Source: an uncultured Pelagibacteraceae bacterium (lineage in GTDB: Bacteria > Pseudomonadota > Alphaproteobacteria > Pelagibacterales > Pelagibacteraceae). From it: a stretch of 64,000 nucleotides of DNA. Shown in pieces: positions 29,850 to 38,461 of the stretch; position 1 is the stretch's first letter; each line of letters begins with the position of its first letter. Location: positions 62,001 to 126,000 of the forward strand of contig CACHJZ010000002.1 in NCBI GenBank assembly GCA_902580275.1, given 5' to 3'. Below the pieces are notes generated by a model that worked only from the letters and a program-made list of their open reading frames with translations, was not told the DNA's origin and did no database searches. A program made the translations under genes and the position numbers.

Positions 29850-30525
29850 TAATTTTAATTTTCTTTTCTATCTTAATTTCTTTGTTGTTAATTTCACATC
29901 TGTAAGCAATGAATTTAACACCATGTTTTTTAGCTAAAAGATAATTTTCGTAATATTTTTCATCAATATCCTTAGCGATTTTAAATTTTTTTATACCCTG
30001 AATTTGAGTTAAAAATAAGACATAGGGTTTATAGCCCTTTTTGATTGATTCTTTAAGATTAAGTAAATGTTTTGACCCCCTGCTTGTTATTGCATCTGGA
30101 AATTCACTTATCTCATTTTCACGATTTAAAGTAACATTTTTGACTTCGATTAAGTTTTTATCGCACAAGAAATCAAACCTTGTATCCTTTGAATATTTAA
30201 ATTCTGGTTTTATATTTTTTATATTTTTAAATTCTTGCATTAATTTATTTTCAAGAGCATGTTTTACAATTTTATTTGCTTTATGAGTATTCACTCCAAC
30301 TAAATTATTTTTAACTTTGATAACTTCTAATGTGAATTTAAGTTTACGATTTGGATCATCATTTTTCGTTAACCAAACTTCGCTACCTTTATCTAGTAGT
30401 CCTTGCATTGAACCAGTATTTGGACAATGAGCAGTTATGACTGCATTTTTTACTTTTATATCTACAAAAAATCTTTTATATCTTTTGATTAATTTGCCTT
30501 TAATTAAACTATTGGTAAACTTCAT
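29839..30525 (-). CDS. sfsA: SfsA family DNA/RNA nuclease-like protein
   Basis: A 228-residue SfsA homolog, first described as sugar fermentation stimulation protein. The family blocks AHCPNTGSMQGLL, VGVNTHKAN, RFDFLCDKNLIEVKNVTL and FPDAITSRGSKHL are present. The last two resemble a PD-(D/E)XK nuclease core, and the role in vivo is unclear. It is the first gene of the long minus-strand operon and is followed by map with an 11-base overlap. The 22 bp to the divergent cinA-like gene must contain both starts' upstream signals. Confidence 0.9.
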   Translation of the reverse strand: MKFTNSLIKGKLIKRYKRFFVDIKVKNAVITAHCPNTGSMQGLLDKGSEVWLTKNDDPNRKLKFTLEVIKVKNNLVGVNTHKANKIVKHALENKLMQEFKNIKNIKPEFKYSKDTRFDFLCDKNLIEVKNVTLNRENEISEFPDAITSRGSKHLLNLKESIKKGYKPYVLFLTQIQGIKKFKIAKDIDEKYYENYLLAKKHGVKFIAYRCEINNKEIKIEKKIKIIDE

Positions 30526-30547
30526 TGAAATTTATTTATATTTGTAA

Positions 30548-31294
30548 ATGACAAATAAAAAAGAAATAATTGCAGGAATTATAATAATAGGTAATGAAAT
30601 ATTATCTGGTAGAACTCAAGATATTAACACAAAAACTATATCCTTATGGTTGAATACTATTGGTATTAAGGTAACTGAGGTAACAGTCATACCTGATGTA
30701 GAAAAAACAATCATTGATACTGTTAATGAGTTTAAAAAAAGATTTAATTATGTATTTACCTCAGGTGGTATTGGACCAACACATGACGATATCACTGCCC
30801 AATCTGTTTCAAAAGCTTTTAATATTGAATACGGACCACACAAAGAAGCAATGAAGATTTTAGAAAATTATTACCAATCAGGAGAATTTTCAGAGGGTAG
30901 ACAGAAAATGGCATGGATGCCTGTTTCAGCAAAATTAATATATAACCCGAGTAGTGGCGCACCAGGTTTTAATGTTGAAAATGTTTATTGTTTACCTGGT
31001 GTACCATCTATTCTTAAATCTATGATTGGAGGTTTAACCAACGAATTAGTTGGTGGAGATCCAATTATTAGTCAGACGCTCAGTTTAAGAACTGTAGAAA
31101 GTGAAATTGCAAAATCCCTATCTAACGTTCAAGAGAATAATAAAGATGTAGATATTGGCAGTTATCCATTCTTTAAAGCTGGAAAATTAGGTGTGTCAAT
31201 AGTGCTAAGATCTCCAGAGCAAAATAAAATTGATAAATGTAATTCTGAAATACTAAAATTTGTTAAAGAAAAAAATATATATATAATTGAATAA
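30548..31294 (+). CDS. CinA N-terminal-like molybdopterin-binding domain protein
   Basis: A 248-residue protein of the MoCF/CinA N-terminal family. The motif IIIGNEILSGRTQDIN and the loop TSGGIGPTHDDIT are characteristic. The C-terminal nicotinamide-mononucleotide deamidase domain of full CinA is missing, which is usual for the alphaproteobacterial stand-alone form. CinA-type COG1058 domains can hydrolyse ADP-ribose or NAD-related compounds, so a housekeeping role in nucleotide clean-up is possible. It is divergent from sfsA. Confidence 0.85.
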   Translation: MTNKKEIIAGIIIIGNEILSGRTQDINTKTISLWLNTIGIKVTEVTVIPDVEKTIIDTVNEFKKRFNYVFTSGGIGPTHDDITAQSVSKAFNIEYGPHKEAMKILENYYQSGEFSEGRQKMAWMPVSAKLIYNPSSGAPGFNVENVYCLPGVPSILKSMIGGLTNELVGGDPIISQTLSLRTVESEIAKSLSNVQENNKDVDIGSYPFFKAGKLGVSIVLRSPEQNKIDKCNSEILKFVKEKNIYIIE

Positions 31295-31306
31295 AGATTC
31301 ATTTAT

Positions 31307-33652
31307 ATGATCCTATTTTTAAAAAATAACAAAATTAAATTTACAATTGTAGCAATTTTATTACCAATTTTTTTATATTATTTCTTTTTAGATAATAAAT
31401 GTTTAAACGTAAACAAATTATATAAAAGCTATATAGATTTTGGATACTCTAATATAAAGCCATGCTATTTAACGAAGTCAAAAAAAATTATTCAGCAAAA
31501 GTTACCATATTTTTTTGAAATAAGTTCAGATATTTACAGATATTATTTCAGTAATTTTGATAAAGATATTTTAGATTTAGACACAACAATAAACTACGAG
31601 AAAAAAGAAAAAAAACTTTTTACTGAGGTAATAAATTTAGCAAAAACGGGTATGCTAGGTGTAGTAAATGACGAAAAATTCCAGTCTGATTATACTGAAT
31701 TAAAAAATAAAAATTCATTTAAATATTATTTTAGACAGAATAAAGACCATTCTAATACAAAATTTTACGACAAAATAAACTTAGGAAAAATTAGTGAACA
31801 AAACCAACCTAAATTAGAGTGGAAACATGTTTCACTGGCTCCAAATAGCAAATTAAAAAATTGGAAAAGTCTAATTGAAACATCACCTGTATATATTAAT
31901 GGTAAAATAATTTATGTCTCTGCGGATTTAAAATTAATATCTTTGGATGCAACAACTGGAAAAGTTATTTGGCAGAAAGAATTATTGCATAGGCCAAGTA
32001 TGAGAGGTTTTATAGTAGAAACCAATTTAATTGGTGAGGAAAATTTATTTATTTGTGTAGGTTCAAATATTTATAAAATAAATGCCAAGAACGGTCAGGT
32101 GTTGAAAAACTTTGGAGTAAATGGATTTGTAAGTGCTTGGACTGCATTTTCTCCTGTAATTTATAAAAATTATCTTGTTGTTGTTTCAAGAAATAGTGTG
32201 CATGCATTTGATAAAACTTCAGGTGAAAAAAAATTTAGTATCCCGATATTTAAAAAAAAATCATTTCTTGGAGCGTTACCTTGGGGTGGAATGGCATTGG
32301 ATGAAAACAGTGGAACAATTTATTTTTCAACGGGAAACCCAAGACCAAAAGTATATGGCGTTAAAAGAGAGGGAATAAACGAAGGAAGCAATAGTATAAT
32401 TGCTATCGATTTAAATAAGAAAAAAATAATTTGGCAGTTTAAAGAAACTTTTCATGATTTGTGGAATTTGGATGTAGCCTTCCCCCCAATATTGGCAGAT
32501 ATAGATATCAAAAATAAATCTTATAAAGTCTTAATCTCCTCAACAAAGATTGGAAATATATTAATGCTAGAGAGATTTACTGGTAGACCTATTTTTGACA
32601 TCGATTTTATAAAAACACCTAAATCAAAAATTAATAATGAAATAGTTTCACCATTTCAGCCAAAGATAAATAAACCAGTGCCAGTTACAAAATTTGAATG
32701 GACACCTAAAGACATAGATAAATTAAATAATGAATATTCAAAAAAAATTTTAAATAATTTGATTGATTATGAATTTGGATTATTTACACCTCCTGCACCT
32801 AACAAAGCTTTTGTTTACATGGCTGAGGGCCCTATATGGGAAGGTGGTGCATTCAATTCAAAAAATAATCAAATGTATTTAGCGGTAAATCAAACCTCAA
32901 CAATAATAAGAACTCACTTAAGATCTTTATGGCCTCATAGTAAAATTACTAAAGATTTTACTGATGAATTTAATATTTATAAGAATAATTGTTCTAGCTG
33001 TCATGGAAAAAATAGAAATGGAGTTTATTTGCAAGGAAAACAACCAAATAATAAACAAATGGAGATTAAAGTTATACCAAGTTTAGTTGGTCATCATTTA
33101 TTTAAAGATTTAAATAATAAAATTAATAATTATGAAAATTACAAAAAAAAACATAAAGAAAGTACAATTGATAAAAATACTTACGATAAAATTAATCGAT
33201 TATTTAAAGCATGGGATAAAGATTTACTCAAAAATAAAAGAATATCAGTCAACGAGATGTCTTCATTTTTTACAGATGAAAACAAAAATTTTATGAATAA
33301 CTATCCCCAAGGTGAAATAGTTTCTTATAATATGTCTACTGGAAATATAATTTGGAAAGTCCCCTTTGGATACGAAGGCAAAAAAAAGGTTGGAACTTTT
33401 AATAGGGGAGGCCTGTCTCTTACCAACGATGGAATTTTATTTGCCACAGGTACTCCTGATAAAAAAATTATTGCAATTGATACTGATAATGGTGATGAAT
33501 TATGGTCTTACCAAATGGAATTATCTGGTAATGCACCACCTACAATATTTGAGTTAAATGGATCTAAATATATATCTGTAATTGCAACAGGTGGATATAA
33601 CTTTAAATTTCCTGATCGAGGATCAATTTTATATACATTTAAAATGCAATAA
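31307..33652 (+). CDS. PQQ-dependent dehydrogenase-like quinohemoprotein with inserted cytochrome c domain
   Basis: A 781-residue protein. Residues about 8-27 form an N-terminal membrane anchor or uncleaved signal. From about 170 come PQQ-type beta-propeller repeats with AxDxxTGKxxW patterns (SLDATTGKVIWQ, AIDLNKKKIIWQF). A heme c site CSSCH is at residues 562-566, and propeller blades then resume to the end (YNMSTGNIIWKV, IDTDNGDELWSY). The cytochrome therefore interrupts the propeller rather than following it. It should oxidise an alcohol or sugar in the periplasm and pass electrons through heme c. The substrate is unknown. Confidence 0.8.
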   Translation: MILFLKNNKIKFTIVAILLPIFLYYFFLDNKCLNVNKLYKSYIDFGYSNIKPCYLTKSKKIIQQKLPYFFEISSDIYRYYFSNFDKDILDLDTTINYEKKEKKLFTEVINLAKTGMLGVVNDEKFQSDYTELKNKNSFKYYFRQNKDHSNTKFYDKINLGKISEQNQPKLEWKHVSLAPNSKLKNWKSLIETSPVYINGKIIYVSADLKLISLDATTGKVIWQKELLHRPSMRGFIVETNLIGEENLFICVGSNIYKINAKNGQVLKNFGVNGFVSAWTAFSPVIYKNYLVVVSRNSVHAFDKTSGEKKFSIPIFKKKSFLGALPWGGMALDENSGTIYFSTGNPRPKVYGVKREGINEGSNSIIAIDLNKKKIIWQFKETFHDLWNLDVAFPPILADIDIKNKSYKVLISSTKIGNILMLERFTGRPIFDIDFIKTPKSKINNEIVSPFQPKINKPVPVTKFEWTPKDIDKLNNEYSKKILNNLIDYEFGLFTPPAPNKAFVYMAEGPIWEGGAFNSKNNQMYLAVNQTSTIIRTHLRSLWPHSKITKDFTDEFNIYKNNCSSCHGKNRNGVYLQGKQPNNKQMEIKVIPSLVGHHLFKDLNNKINNYENYKKKHKESTIDKNTYDKINRLFKAWDKDLLKNKRISVNEMSSFFTDENKNFMNNYPQGEIVSYNMSTGNIIWKVPFGYEGKKKVGTFNRGGLSLTNDGILFATGTPDKKIIAIDTDNGDELWSYQMELSGNAPPTIFELNGSKYISVIATGGYNFKFPDRGSILYTFKMQ

Positions 33653-33654
33653 CT

Positions 33655-34062
33655 ATGCTTTATTTTGCTTACGGCAGTAATTTAAATCACTTTCAAATGA
33701 AGAGAAGGTGTAAAGATTCTATATTTCTAAAAAAATATAACCTTAAGGACTTTAAACTTACTTTTAGAAGCAAATATAGAGCCGCAGATATAGAAAGAAA
33801 AAAAAATTCAATTGTTCCAGGTGGTATTTTTGAAATTTCAAAAAGTGATGAGAAAAAATTAGATCTTTATGAGGATTTTCCAGTTTTATACAAAAAAATC
33901 TATATCAATTATTATAATAAAAAAATGATGACCTATACTATGGTTGATAAAACTGAATTTAGGTATCCAACTGAAAGATATTTAAATGTAGTAAAAAGGG
34001 GATACAAGGATTGTAATTTAGATATGAAATATTTAATTACTGCTTTAAAGAATACTAGATAA
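33655..34062 (+). CDS. Gamma-glutamylcyclotransferase (AIG2-like) family protein
   Basis: A 135-residue protein of the GGCT fold. It starts with the nucleotide-free substrate loop FAYGSNLNHFQM and has the catalytic glutamate in LDLYEDFPVLY. Members release 5-oxoproline from gamma-glutamyl amino compounds; the exact substrate cannot be assigned. It begins 2 bases after the PQQ dehydrogenase stop, so the two are probably co-transcribed. Its 3' end overlaps the convergent membrane gene by 8 bases. Confidence 0.82.
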   Translation: MLYFAYGSNLNHFQMKRRCKDSIFLKKYNLKDFKLTFRSKYRAADIERKKNSIVPGGIFEISKSDEKKLDLYEDFPVLYKKIYINYYNKKMMTYTMVDKTEFRYPTERYLNVVKRGYKDCNLDMKYLITALKNTR

Positions 34063-34393
34063 AAGAAACAAAATATTTATGTATTAAATAGCCAACTACC
34101 AATAACAGTATTCCTGATCCATAAATTAAATAAAAATTCATACCGAAAAATTTTGAAAAGAAAAAAGGCAAAAAGAACAAATAACTTACTGGAATCGCAA
34201 TTAATATACTCTTTGTAAAAGTTACAGTTTTATCTACGTCTTTGTATTCGTAGTATGAAAATAAAATTGCTATTAATGAGACGATTGGTAATGCAATAAT
34301 AAACCCTGCTAATTTTGGGTAAATACCAGATAACCAACTAGAAAAAGCTATTATTAATGCTGCCACAATTACTTTAAATGTAAAAAATATCAT
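34055..34393 (-). CDS. Small DUF3147-like inner-membrane protein
   Basis: A 112-residue hydrophobic protein with four predicted membrane segments, resembling DUF3147 proteins. The function is unknown. It starts 3 bases after zur and is the last gene of the znuC-znuB-zur run, so it may be expressed with zinc uptake genes. A role in zinc biology is inference from position only. Confidence 0.6.
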   Translation of the reverse strand: MIFFTFKVIVAALIIAFSSWLSGIYPKLAGFIIALPIVSLIAILFSYYEYKDVDKTVTFTKSILIAIPVSYLFFLPFFFSKFFGMNFYLIYGSGILLLVVGYLIHKYFVSFI

Positions 34394-34396
34394 GTT

Positions 34397-34795
34397 TTAC
34401 TTTTTACATTTTTTACATAATCCAAAAAATTCTAAATTATACTTGTTATATCTCATACCAGTCTCATCCTGAAAATTAGCTAAATATTTAGAAAGTTTCG
34501 GATTGCTTATTTCTGTAACCATTTCACAACTATCACATATTGAAAAAGCTGTTGCGTTAGATATAGTACAACTATCGTTTTTACATGCTACAAAAGCATT
34601 TTTACTTTCAATTTTGTGAATTTTTCCAAGTTTAATTAATCTATCGAGCGCTCTATATACTTGCGGGGGTGCTTTAATTCCTTTTTTTTGAACACTGAAT
34701 AAAATTGAATAAGCTTTTAAAGGTTCTTTAGCTTTTTCAATAATTTCTAAAACTATTTGTTGGTTTTTTGAGAGAAAATCTATTTTTTGTGTCAT
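34397..34795 (-). CDS. zur: Fur-family regulator, probably Zur
   Basis: A 132-residue Fur superfamily repressor. The N-terminal winged helix includes QVYRALDRLIKLGKIHKIE. The C-terminal half has two structural-zinc pairs, CDSC and CKKC. Its location between znuB and a small membrane gene, and the Zur-type operators at the divergent znu promoter, point to zinc-dependent repression of zinc uptake. It begins 22 bp after the znuB stop. Confidence 0.88.
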   Translation of the reverse strand: MTQKIDFLSKNQQIVLEIIEKAKEPLKAYSILFSVQKKGIKAPPQVYRALDRLIKLGKIHKIESKNAFVACKNDSCTISNATAFSICDSCEMVTEISNPKLSKYLANFQDETGMRYNKYNLEFFGLCKKCKK

Positions 34796-34817
34796 AAGTT
34801 ATTTTATCAAGTTCACA

Positions 34818-35621
34818 TTATTTTTTCAATTGTTTGAATTTTTTTATATTAAACATAGAAAGAATAAACAAAACTAACGCCGCTGTTATAATAGATGGAC
34901 CAGATGCCGTATTAAATTCCAGTGATGAATATAAACCTAATACCACCGCCAAAAGTCCACCAATAATTGAAATAATAATCATTTGTTTTGGATTGTTAGC
35001 TAAATTTCTAGCCATTGCCGCAGGTATAATAAGCATTCCTGTAATTAATAATATTCCAACCATTTTAATTGATATCGCAATAATTGCTGCCATCAATATT
35101 GTAAATACTGCATTTGTTTTTTCAGGTTTCATTCCTTCAGCTTCAGCAAGTTCGTAATTTACTGTCGATGCGAACAAAGGTTTCCAAATTAACTTAAGAA
35201 CCAGTAGTATTATTGCACCACCTACCCATATAACTAATAAATCTTTTTTGTTAACCGCAAGAATATCTCCAAACAATAAACCCATTATATCAAATCGGAT
35301 ATATGATAAAAAGCCGATAACAACCAATCCTATTGCAAGGGATGAGTGGGCTAACAAACCTAATAAAGCATCACTTGGGAGCTTAGTTGTTTTTTGTAAT
35401 CTTAATAAAATTAATGCTACAGCAGATGAAATTAACAATACCGAAAAAGAGATATTGATATCAAACGAAAAAGCAAGGGTTACGCCTAATAATGAAGAAT
35501 GTGCCAATGTACCAGCAAAGAAAGATAATCTTCTCCAAATTACAAAACAACCAAGAGGTCCTGTTACTAAAGCCACACCAAGACCAGCAACAAGTGCTCT
35601 TATAAAAAAATCATCAAACAT
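34818..35621 (-). CDS. znuB: Zinc ABC transporter permease
   Basis: A 267-residue ABC-3 family permease with eight or nine membrane segments. Characteristic stretches are GPLGCFVIWRRLSFF, ALLGLLAHSSLA and GILLITGMLIIPAAMA. It forms the inner-membrane channel of the high-affinity zinc importer. Its ATG directly follows the znuC stop codon without a gap, consistent with stoichiometric synthesis of the two subunits. Confidence 0.93.
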   Translation of the reverse strand: MFDDFFIRALVAGLGVALVTGPLGCFVIWRRLSFFAGTLAHSSLLGVTLAFSFDINISFSVLLISSAVALILLRLQKTTKLPSDALLGLLAHSSLAIGLVVIGFLSYIRFDIMGLLFGDILAVNKKDLLVIWVGGAIILLVLKLIWKPLFASTVNYELAEAEGMKPEKTNAVFTILMAAIIAISIKMVGILLITGMLIIPAAMARNLANNPKQMIIISIIGGLLAVVLGLYSSLEFNTASGPSIITAALVLFILSMFNIKKFKQLKK

Positions 35622-36371
35622 TTATTTTTTTGTCTCTATTGTTCCATCTGGTGAATGAGTATGATCGTGGTCGTGCTCATAAACTGATAAAATTGTTGAT
35701 GCACGATCACCAAATAACTCTTTATACTTACTGTCTTTTACAACTGCGTGTGGTGTTCCAGAGCAACACACGTGTCCATTAAGGCATAAAACATGGTCCG
35801 TTGCGGACATAACCACATGTAAATCGTGAGATATAAGTAATATACCACAACCTAGTTTTTCAGAAATTTCTTTTATCAATTCATATAAAGCTAACTCACC
35901 TTTAAAGTCTACTCCTTGAACTGGTTCATCTAATACTAAAAGATCTGGTTTTTTTGATATAGCTCTTGCAATCAGTACTCTTTGAAATTCACCACCAGAT
36001 AAATTTCTTAAATCATTATTTTTTAAGTGTTCAACGCCAGTAAGTTTTAGTGCATTATTAATTTCATCATTAGTGAGAACTTCAGTTAACGACATAAAAT
36101 CAGATACCCTGATAGGTAAAGTCCAATCAATTGAAATTTTCTGAGGCACATAGCCAATTTTGTCTGTAAATTTTTCTACTTTTCCTTCAATATTTTTATA
36201 AATGCCTAAAGCAATTTTAGCTGTTGTAGATTTTCCAGATCCATTTGGTCCTATTAAAGTAACAATTTTTCCTTTTTTAACCTCTAAGGAAACACCTTTT
36301 ACTAACCACTTGTTATCAAGCATAACGCCGGTGTTTTCTAACTTAACTAGAATATTATTATTTAAACTCAT
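35622..36371 (-). CDS. znuC: Zinc ABC transporter ATP-binding protein
   Basis: A 249-residue ABC ATPase. Walker A is GPNGSGKST at about residues 41-49, the signature is LSGGEFQRVLIARA, and Walker B is LLVLDEPVQGVD. The C-terminal tail is histidine-rich (EHDHDHTHSP), a feature that could bind zinc. It is the first gene of the minus-strand znuC-znuB-zur run and faces znuA across a 67 bp control region. Confidence 0.94.
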   Translation of the reverse strand: MSLNNNILVKLENTGVMLDNKWLVKGVSLEVKKGKIVTLIGPNGSGKSTTAKIALGIYKNIEGKVEKFTDKIGYVPQKISIDWTLPIRVSDFMSLTEVLTNDEINNALKLTGVEHLKNNDLRNLSGGEFQRVLIARAISKKPDLLVLDEPVQGVDFKGELALYELIKEISEKLGCGILLISHDLHVVMSATDHVLCLNGHVCCSGTPHAVVKDSKYKELFGDRASTILSVYEHDHDHTHSPDGTIETKK

Positions 36372-36395
36372 TTTTTTTGTTGACTAATCATATTT

Positions 36396-36426
36396 GTTAT
36401 AATATTACGCTTTGTTATAATATAAC
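36396..36426 (+). promoter_or_regulatory. Tandem Zur operators between znuC and znuA
   Basis: Bases 36414-36426 read GTTATAATATAAC, a perfect inverted repeat with six-base arms and the core of the proteobacterial Zur box. Bases 36396-36408 read GTTATAATATTAC, the same box with one mismatch. Their centres are 18 bp apart, and both lie in the 67 bp between divergent znuC and znuA. A zinc-loaded Zur dimer on each would shut both promoters. The regulator itself is encoded in the same locus. Confidence 0.8.
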
Positions 36427-36438
36427 ATATTTAAAATT

Positions 36439-37446
36439 ATGCACTTAAAAAGAAAAATTCCACTAATTATATCAATAATTTCAACTTTATTTTATTTTTC
36501 TGCATTAAAAGCAGAAATTAAAGTAGTAACTTCAATAAAACCAATACATTCATTAGTAAGCTATATTATGGAAGGCATTGGCTCACCTGATTTAATCGTT
36601 GATGGTTACAATTCTCCACACGGATTTAGCTTAAAACCATCTCATGCTAAAATGCTCCAAGAGGCTGATATTGTAATATACGTTGGAGAAGGCCTTGAGG
36701 AATTCTTGGAAAAACCTTTAGAGTCTTTGGCTCAGAACGCTGTTAAATTTGAATTACTAAAGCAAAGCGGAATGAAAAAATTAAAGTTTAGAGAAAGAAA
36801 TATTTTTGAAGGTCACGATGATCATGACGATCATGGACATGGAAAAAAGAAAAAAGATGACCACGATGATCACGACCATGACAAAAAAGCTAAGAAAGAG
36901 GATCATGATGACCACGGACATGACGACCATGGACACGGACATGGCGAGTTTGATCCACATATTTGGTTAGATCCAATGAATGCAAAAATAATTGTTAAAA
37001 AGGTAACAAATCAGTTATCAAAATTAGATAAAGATAACAGCTCAACCTATAAATCAAATTCTAAAAAAGCTTTAAAAGAAATTGATAATCTTATTAAACA
37101 AGTAAAATCAGATATTAACAAAAGCGCTAAGGTTGTAGTATTTCATGATGCATACCAATATTTTGAAAAAAGATTTGATGTAAATATTATTGGAGCATTA
37201 ACGGTTAACACAGATGTTTTACCTGGAGCAGAACAACTAGCTGAGATTAGAGAAGTAATAGAACATGAAAAAGTTACATGTGTTCTCTCAGAGCCACAGT
37301 TTAATCCAGATATTGTTAAGACGATTGCAAATGATACAAATATAAATATGGGTGTTTTAGATCCTTTAGGTGCAAAACTGGATAAAGGAAGAACCCTATA
37401 TTTCAATCTAATTAGTAATATATCTTCATCTCTGAAGAACTGCTAA
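36439..37446 (+). CDS. znuA: Zinc ABC transporter periplasmic binding protein
   Basis: A 335-residue cluster A-I metal-binding protein. Residues 1-25 are a signal peptide ending near ALKAE. Metal ligands include His61 in SPHGFSL, His174 in DPHIWLDP, and a later histidine in VVFHDAYQYF. Residues about 126-170 form a loop very rich in His and Asp, the hallmark of zinc-specific ZnuA, thought to capture or sense zinc. It is transcribed divergently from znuC under shared Zur boxes. Confidence 0.96.
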   Translation: MHLKRKIPLIISIISTLFYFSALKAEIKVVTSIKPIHSLVSYIMEGIGSPDLIVDGYNSPHGFSLKPSHAKMLQEADIVIYVGEGLEEFLEKPLESLAQNAVKFELLKQSGMKKLKFRERNIFEGHDDHDDHGHGKKKKDDHDDHDHDKKAKKEDHDDHGHDDHGHGHGEFDPHIWLDPMNAKIIVKKVTNQLSKLDKDNSSTYKSNSKKALKEIDNLIKQVKSDINKSAKVVVFHDAYQYFEKRFDVNIIGALTVNTDVLPGAEQLAEIREVIEHEKVTCVLSEPQFNPDIVKTIANDTNINMGVLDPLGAKLDKGRTLYFNLISNISSSLKNC

Positions 37447-37498
37447 TAAGTCAATTTTGACCATCTCAATTGGTCTAAGTTTTTGATAATTTATTGAT

Positions 37499-38002
37499 AT
37501 GAATAAAATCATTTATTTCATATTTGCTCTTCTAATCTGTTCAGTATCTTTTGCTGATAAAAATATGAAGATCGGATCTAAGGGAAAATCATCAGATGTA
37601 ACAAGAACTATAGTAGTTAAAATGTATGACAACTATTATGAGCCTAACACCTTTAATATTAAAAAAGGCGAAACTGTAAAATTTGAAGTTAAAAATTTAG
37701 GAGAATTGGTTCACGAGTTTAATATCGCCAATCCAATGATGCATATTAAACATCAGCCAGAGATGGAACTCATGGTCGAGAATGAAATATTATTAGGTGA
37801 TAGAATTGATAAAGACAAAATGCAAAAAATGGCAGCAATGGATAAATCAATGGGCCATTCCCACAGCAATAGTGTTTTATTAGCTCCAAAAGAAGAGGGG
37901 ACTTTAATTTGGAAATTTGAAAACGCTGTAAATATCGAGATAGCATGTAATGTTCCTGGTCATTATCAAGCTGGCATGATTGCAGCAGTTAATCTAGACT
38001 AA
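37499..38002 (+). CDS. Periplasmic cupredoxin-like copper protein
   Basis: A 167-residue secreted protein with a signal peptide (about 1-19, ending SFADK). The cupredoxin fold carries a type 1 copper set: His in GELVHEFN, and Cys, His and Met in ACNVPGHYQAGM. A central insertion is rich in Met and His (NPMMHIKHQPEME, MAAMDKSMGHSHS), which may bind extra copper. It may carry electrons or buffer copper in the periplasm. It follows znuA by 52 bp on the same strand. Confidence 0.82.
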   Translation: MNKIIYFIFALLICSVSFADKNMKIGSKGKSSDVTRTIVVKMYDNYYEPNTFNIKKGETVKFEVKNLGELVHEFNIANPMMHIKHQPEMELMVENEILLGDRIDKDKMQKMAAMDKSMGHSHSNSVLLAPKEEGTLIWKFENAVNIEIACNVPGHYQAGMIAAVNLD

Positions 38003-38014
38003 AGTTTTTTAACA

Positions 38015-38458
38015 ATGAGTTCTGAAGCGATTAAATTTAATTGGAATTGTAAACATACTTGGAGAAGAAGCGCTAAAAATACTGCCTGGTGTTTACTTGG
38101 TTGTGCAATTGGGGATTTTGGAACAATTTTATTTTTTCAAATAACAAAAATACCATTTCCTGTTCTAGGAATAATGACACTTGCAATCATTAATGGATTA
38201 ATAACAAGTATTATTTTAGAAACTATAATTTTGTTACGACAAAATTTTAAATTTTCTAATGCTTTAAAAACAGCATTAGGAATGAGCTTTATCTCTATGA
38301 TCAGTATGGAAGTTGCAATGAATTTAACTGATTTTCTACTTACTGGTGGCGCGATACTTACATGGTGGGTTGTACCAATTATGCTTATAGTAGGATTTAT
38401 AACCCCTTGGCCTTATAATTATTGGAGATTAAAGAAGTTCAATATTAGTTGTCACTAA
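38015..38458 (+). CDS. DUF4396 family membrane protein
   Basis: A 147-residue protein with about four membrane segments. The N-terminal part WRRSAKNTAWCLLGCAIGDFGTILFF matches DUF4396 proteins, whose function is unknown and which often lie near copper or heavy-metal genes. It starts 12 bp after the cupredoxin, so the two are probably co-transcribed. A metal-handling role is inference from that neighbour. Confidence 0.75.
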   Translation: MSSEAIKFNWNCKHTWRRSAKNTAWCLLGCAIGDFGTILFFQITKIPFPVLGIMTLAIINGLITSIILETIILLRQNFKFSNALKTALGMSFISMISMEVAMNLTDFLLTGGAILTWWVVPIMLIVGFITPWPYNYWRLKKFNISCH

Positions 38459-38461
38459 TTT

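Noticed and set aside
34834-35658. Long plus-strand frames opposite znuB
   Set aside because: Both lie within znuB/znuC on the other strand and translate to membrane-gene mirror sequence without family features.
36820-36950. Repetitive GATCATGACGATCATGG-like DNA
   Set aside because: It codes the His/Asp-rich metal loop of ZnuA in frame. Spacing is irregular and there are no spacers, so it is not a CRISPR array or a separate repeat element.
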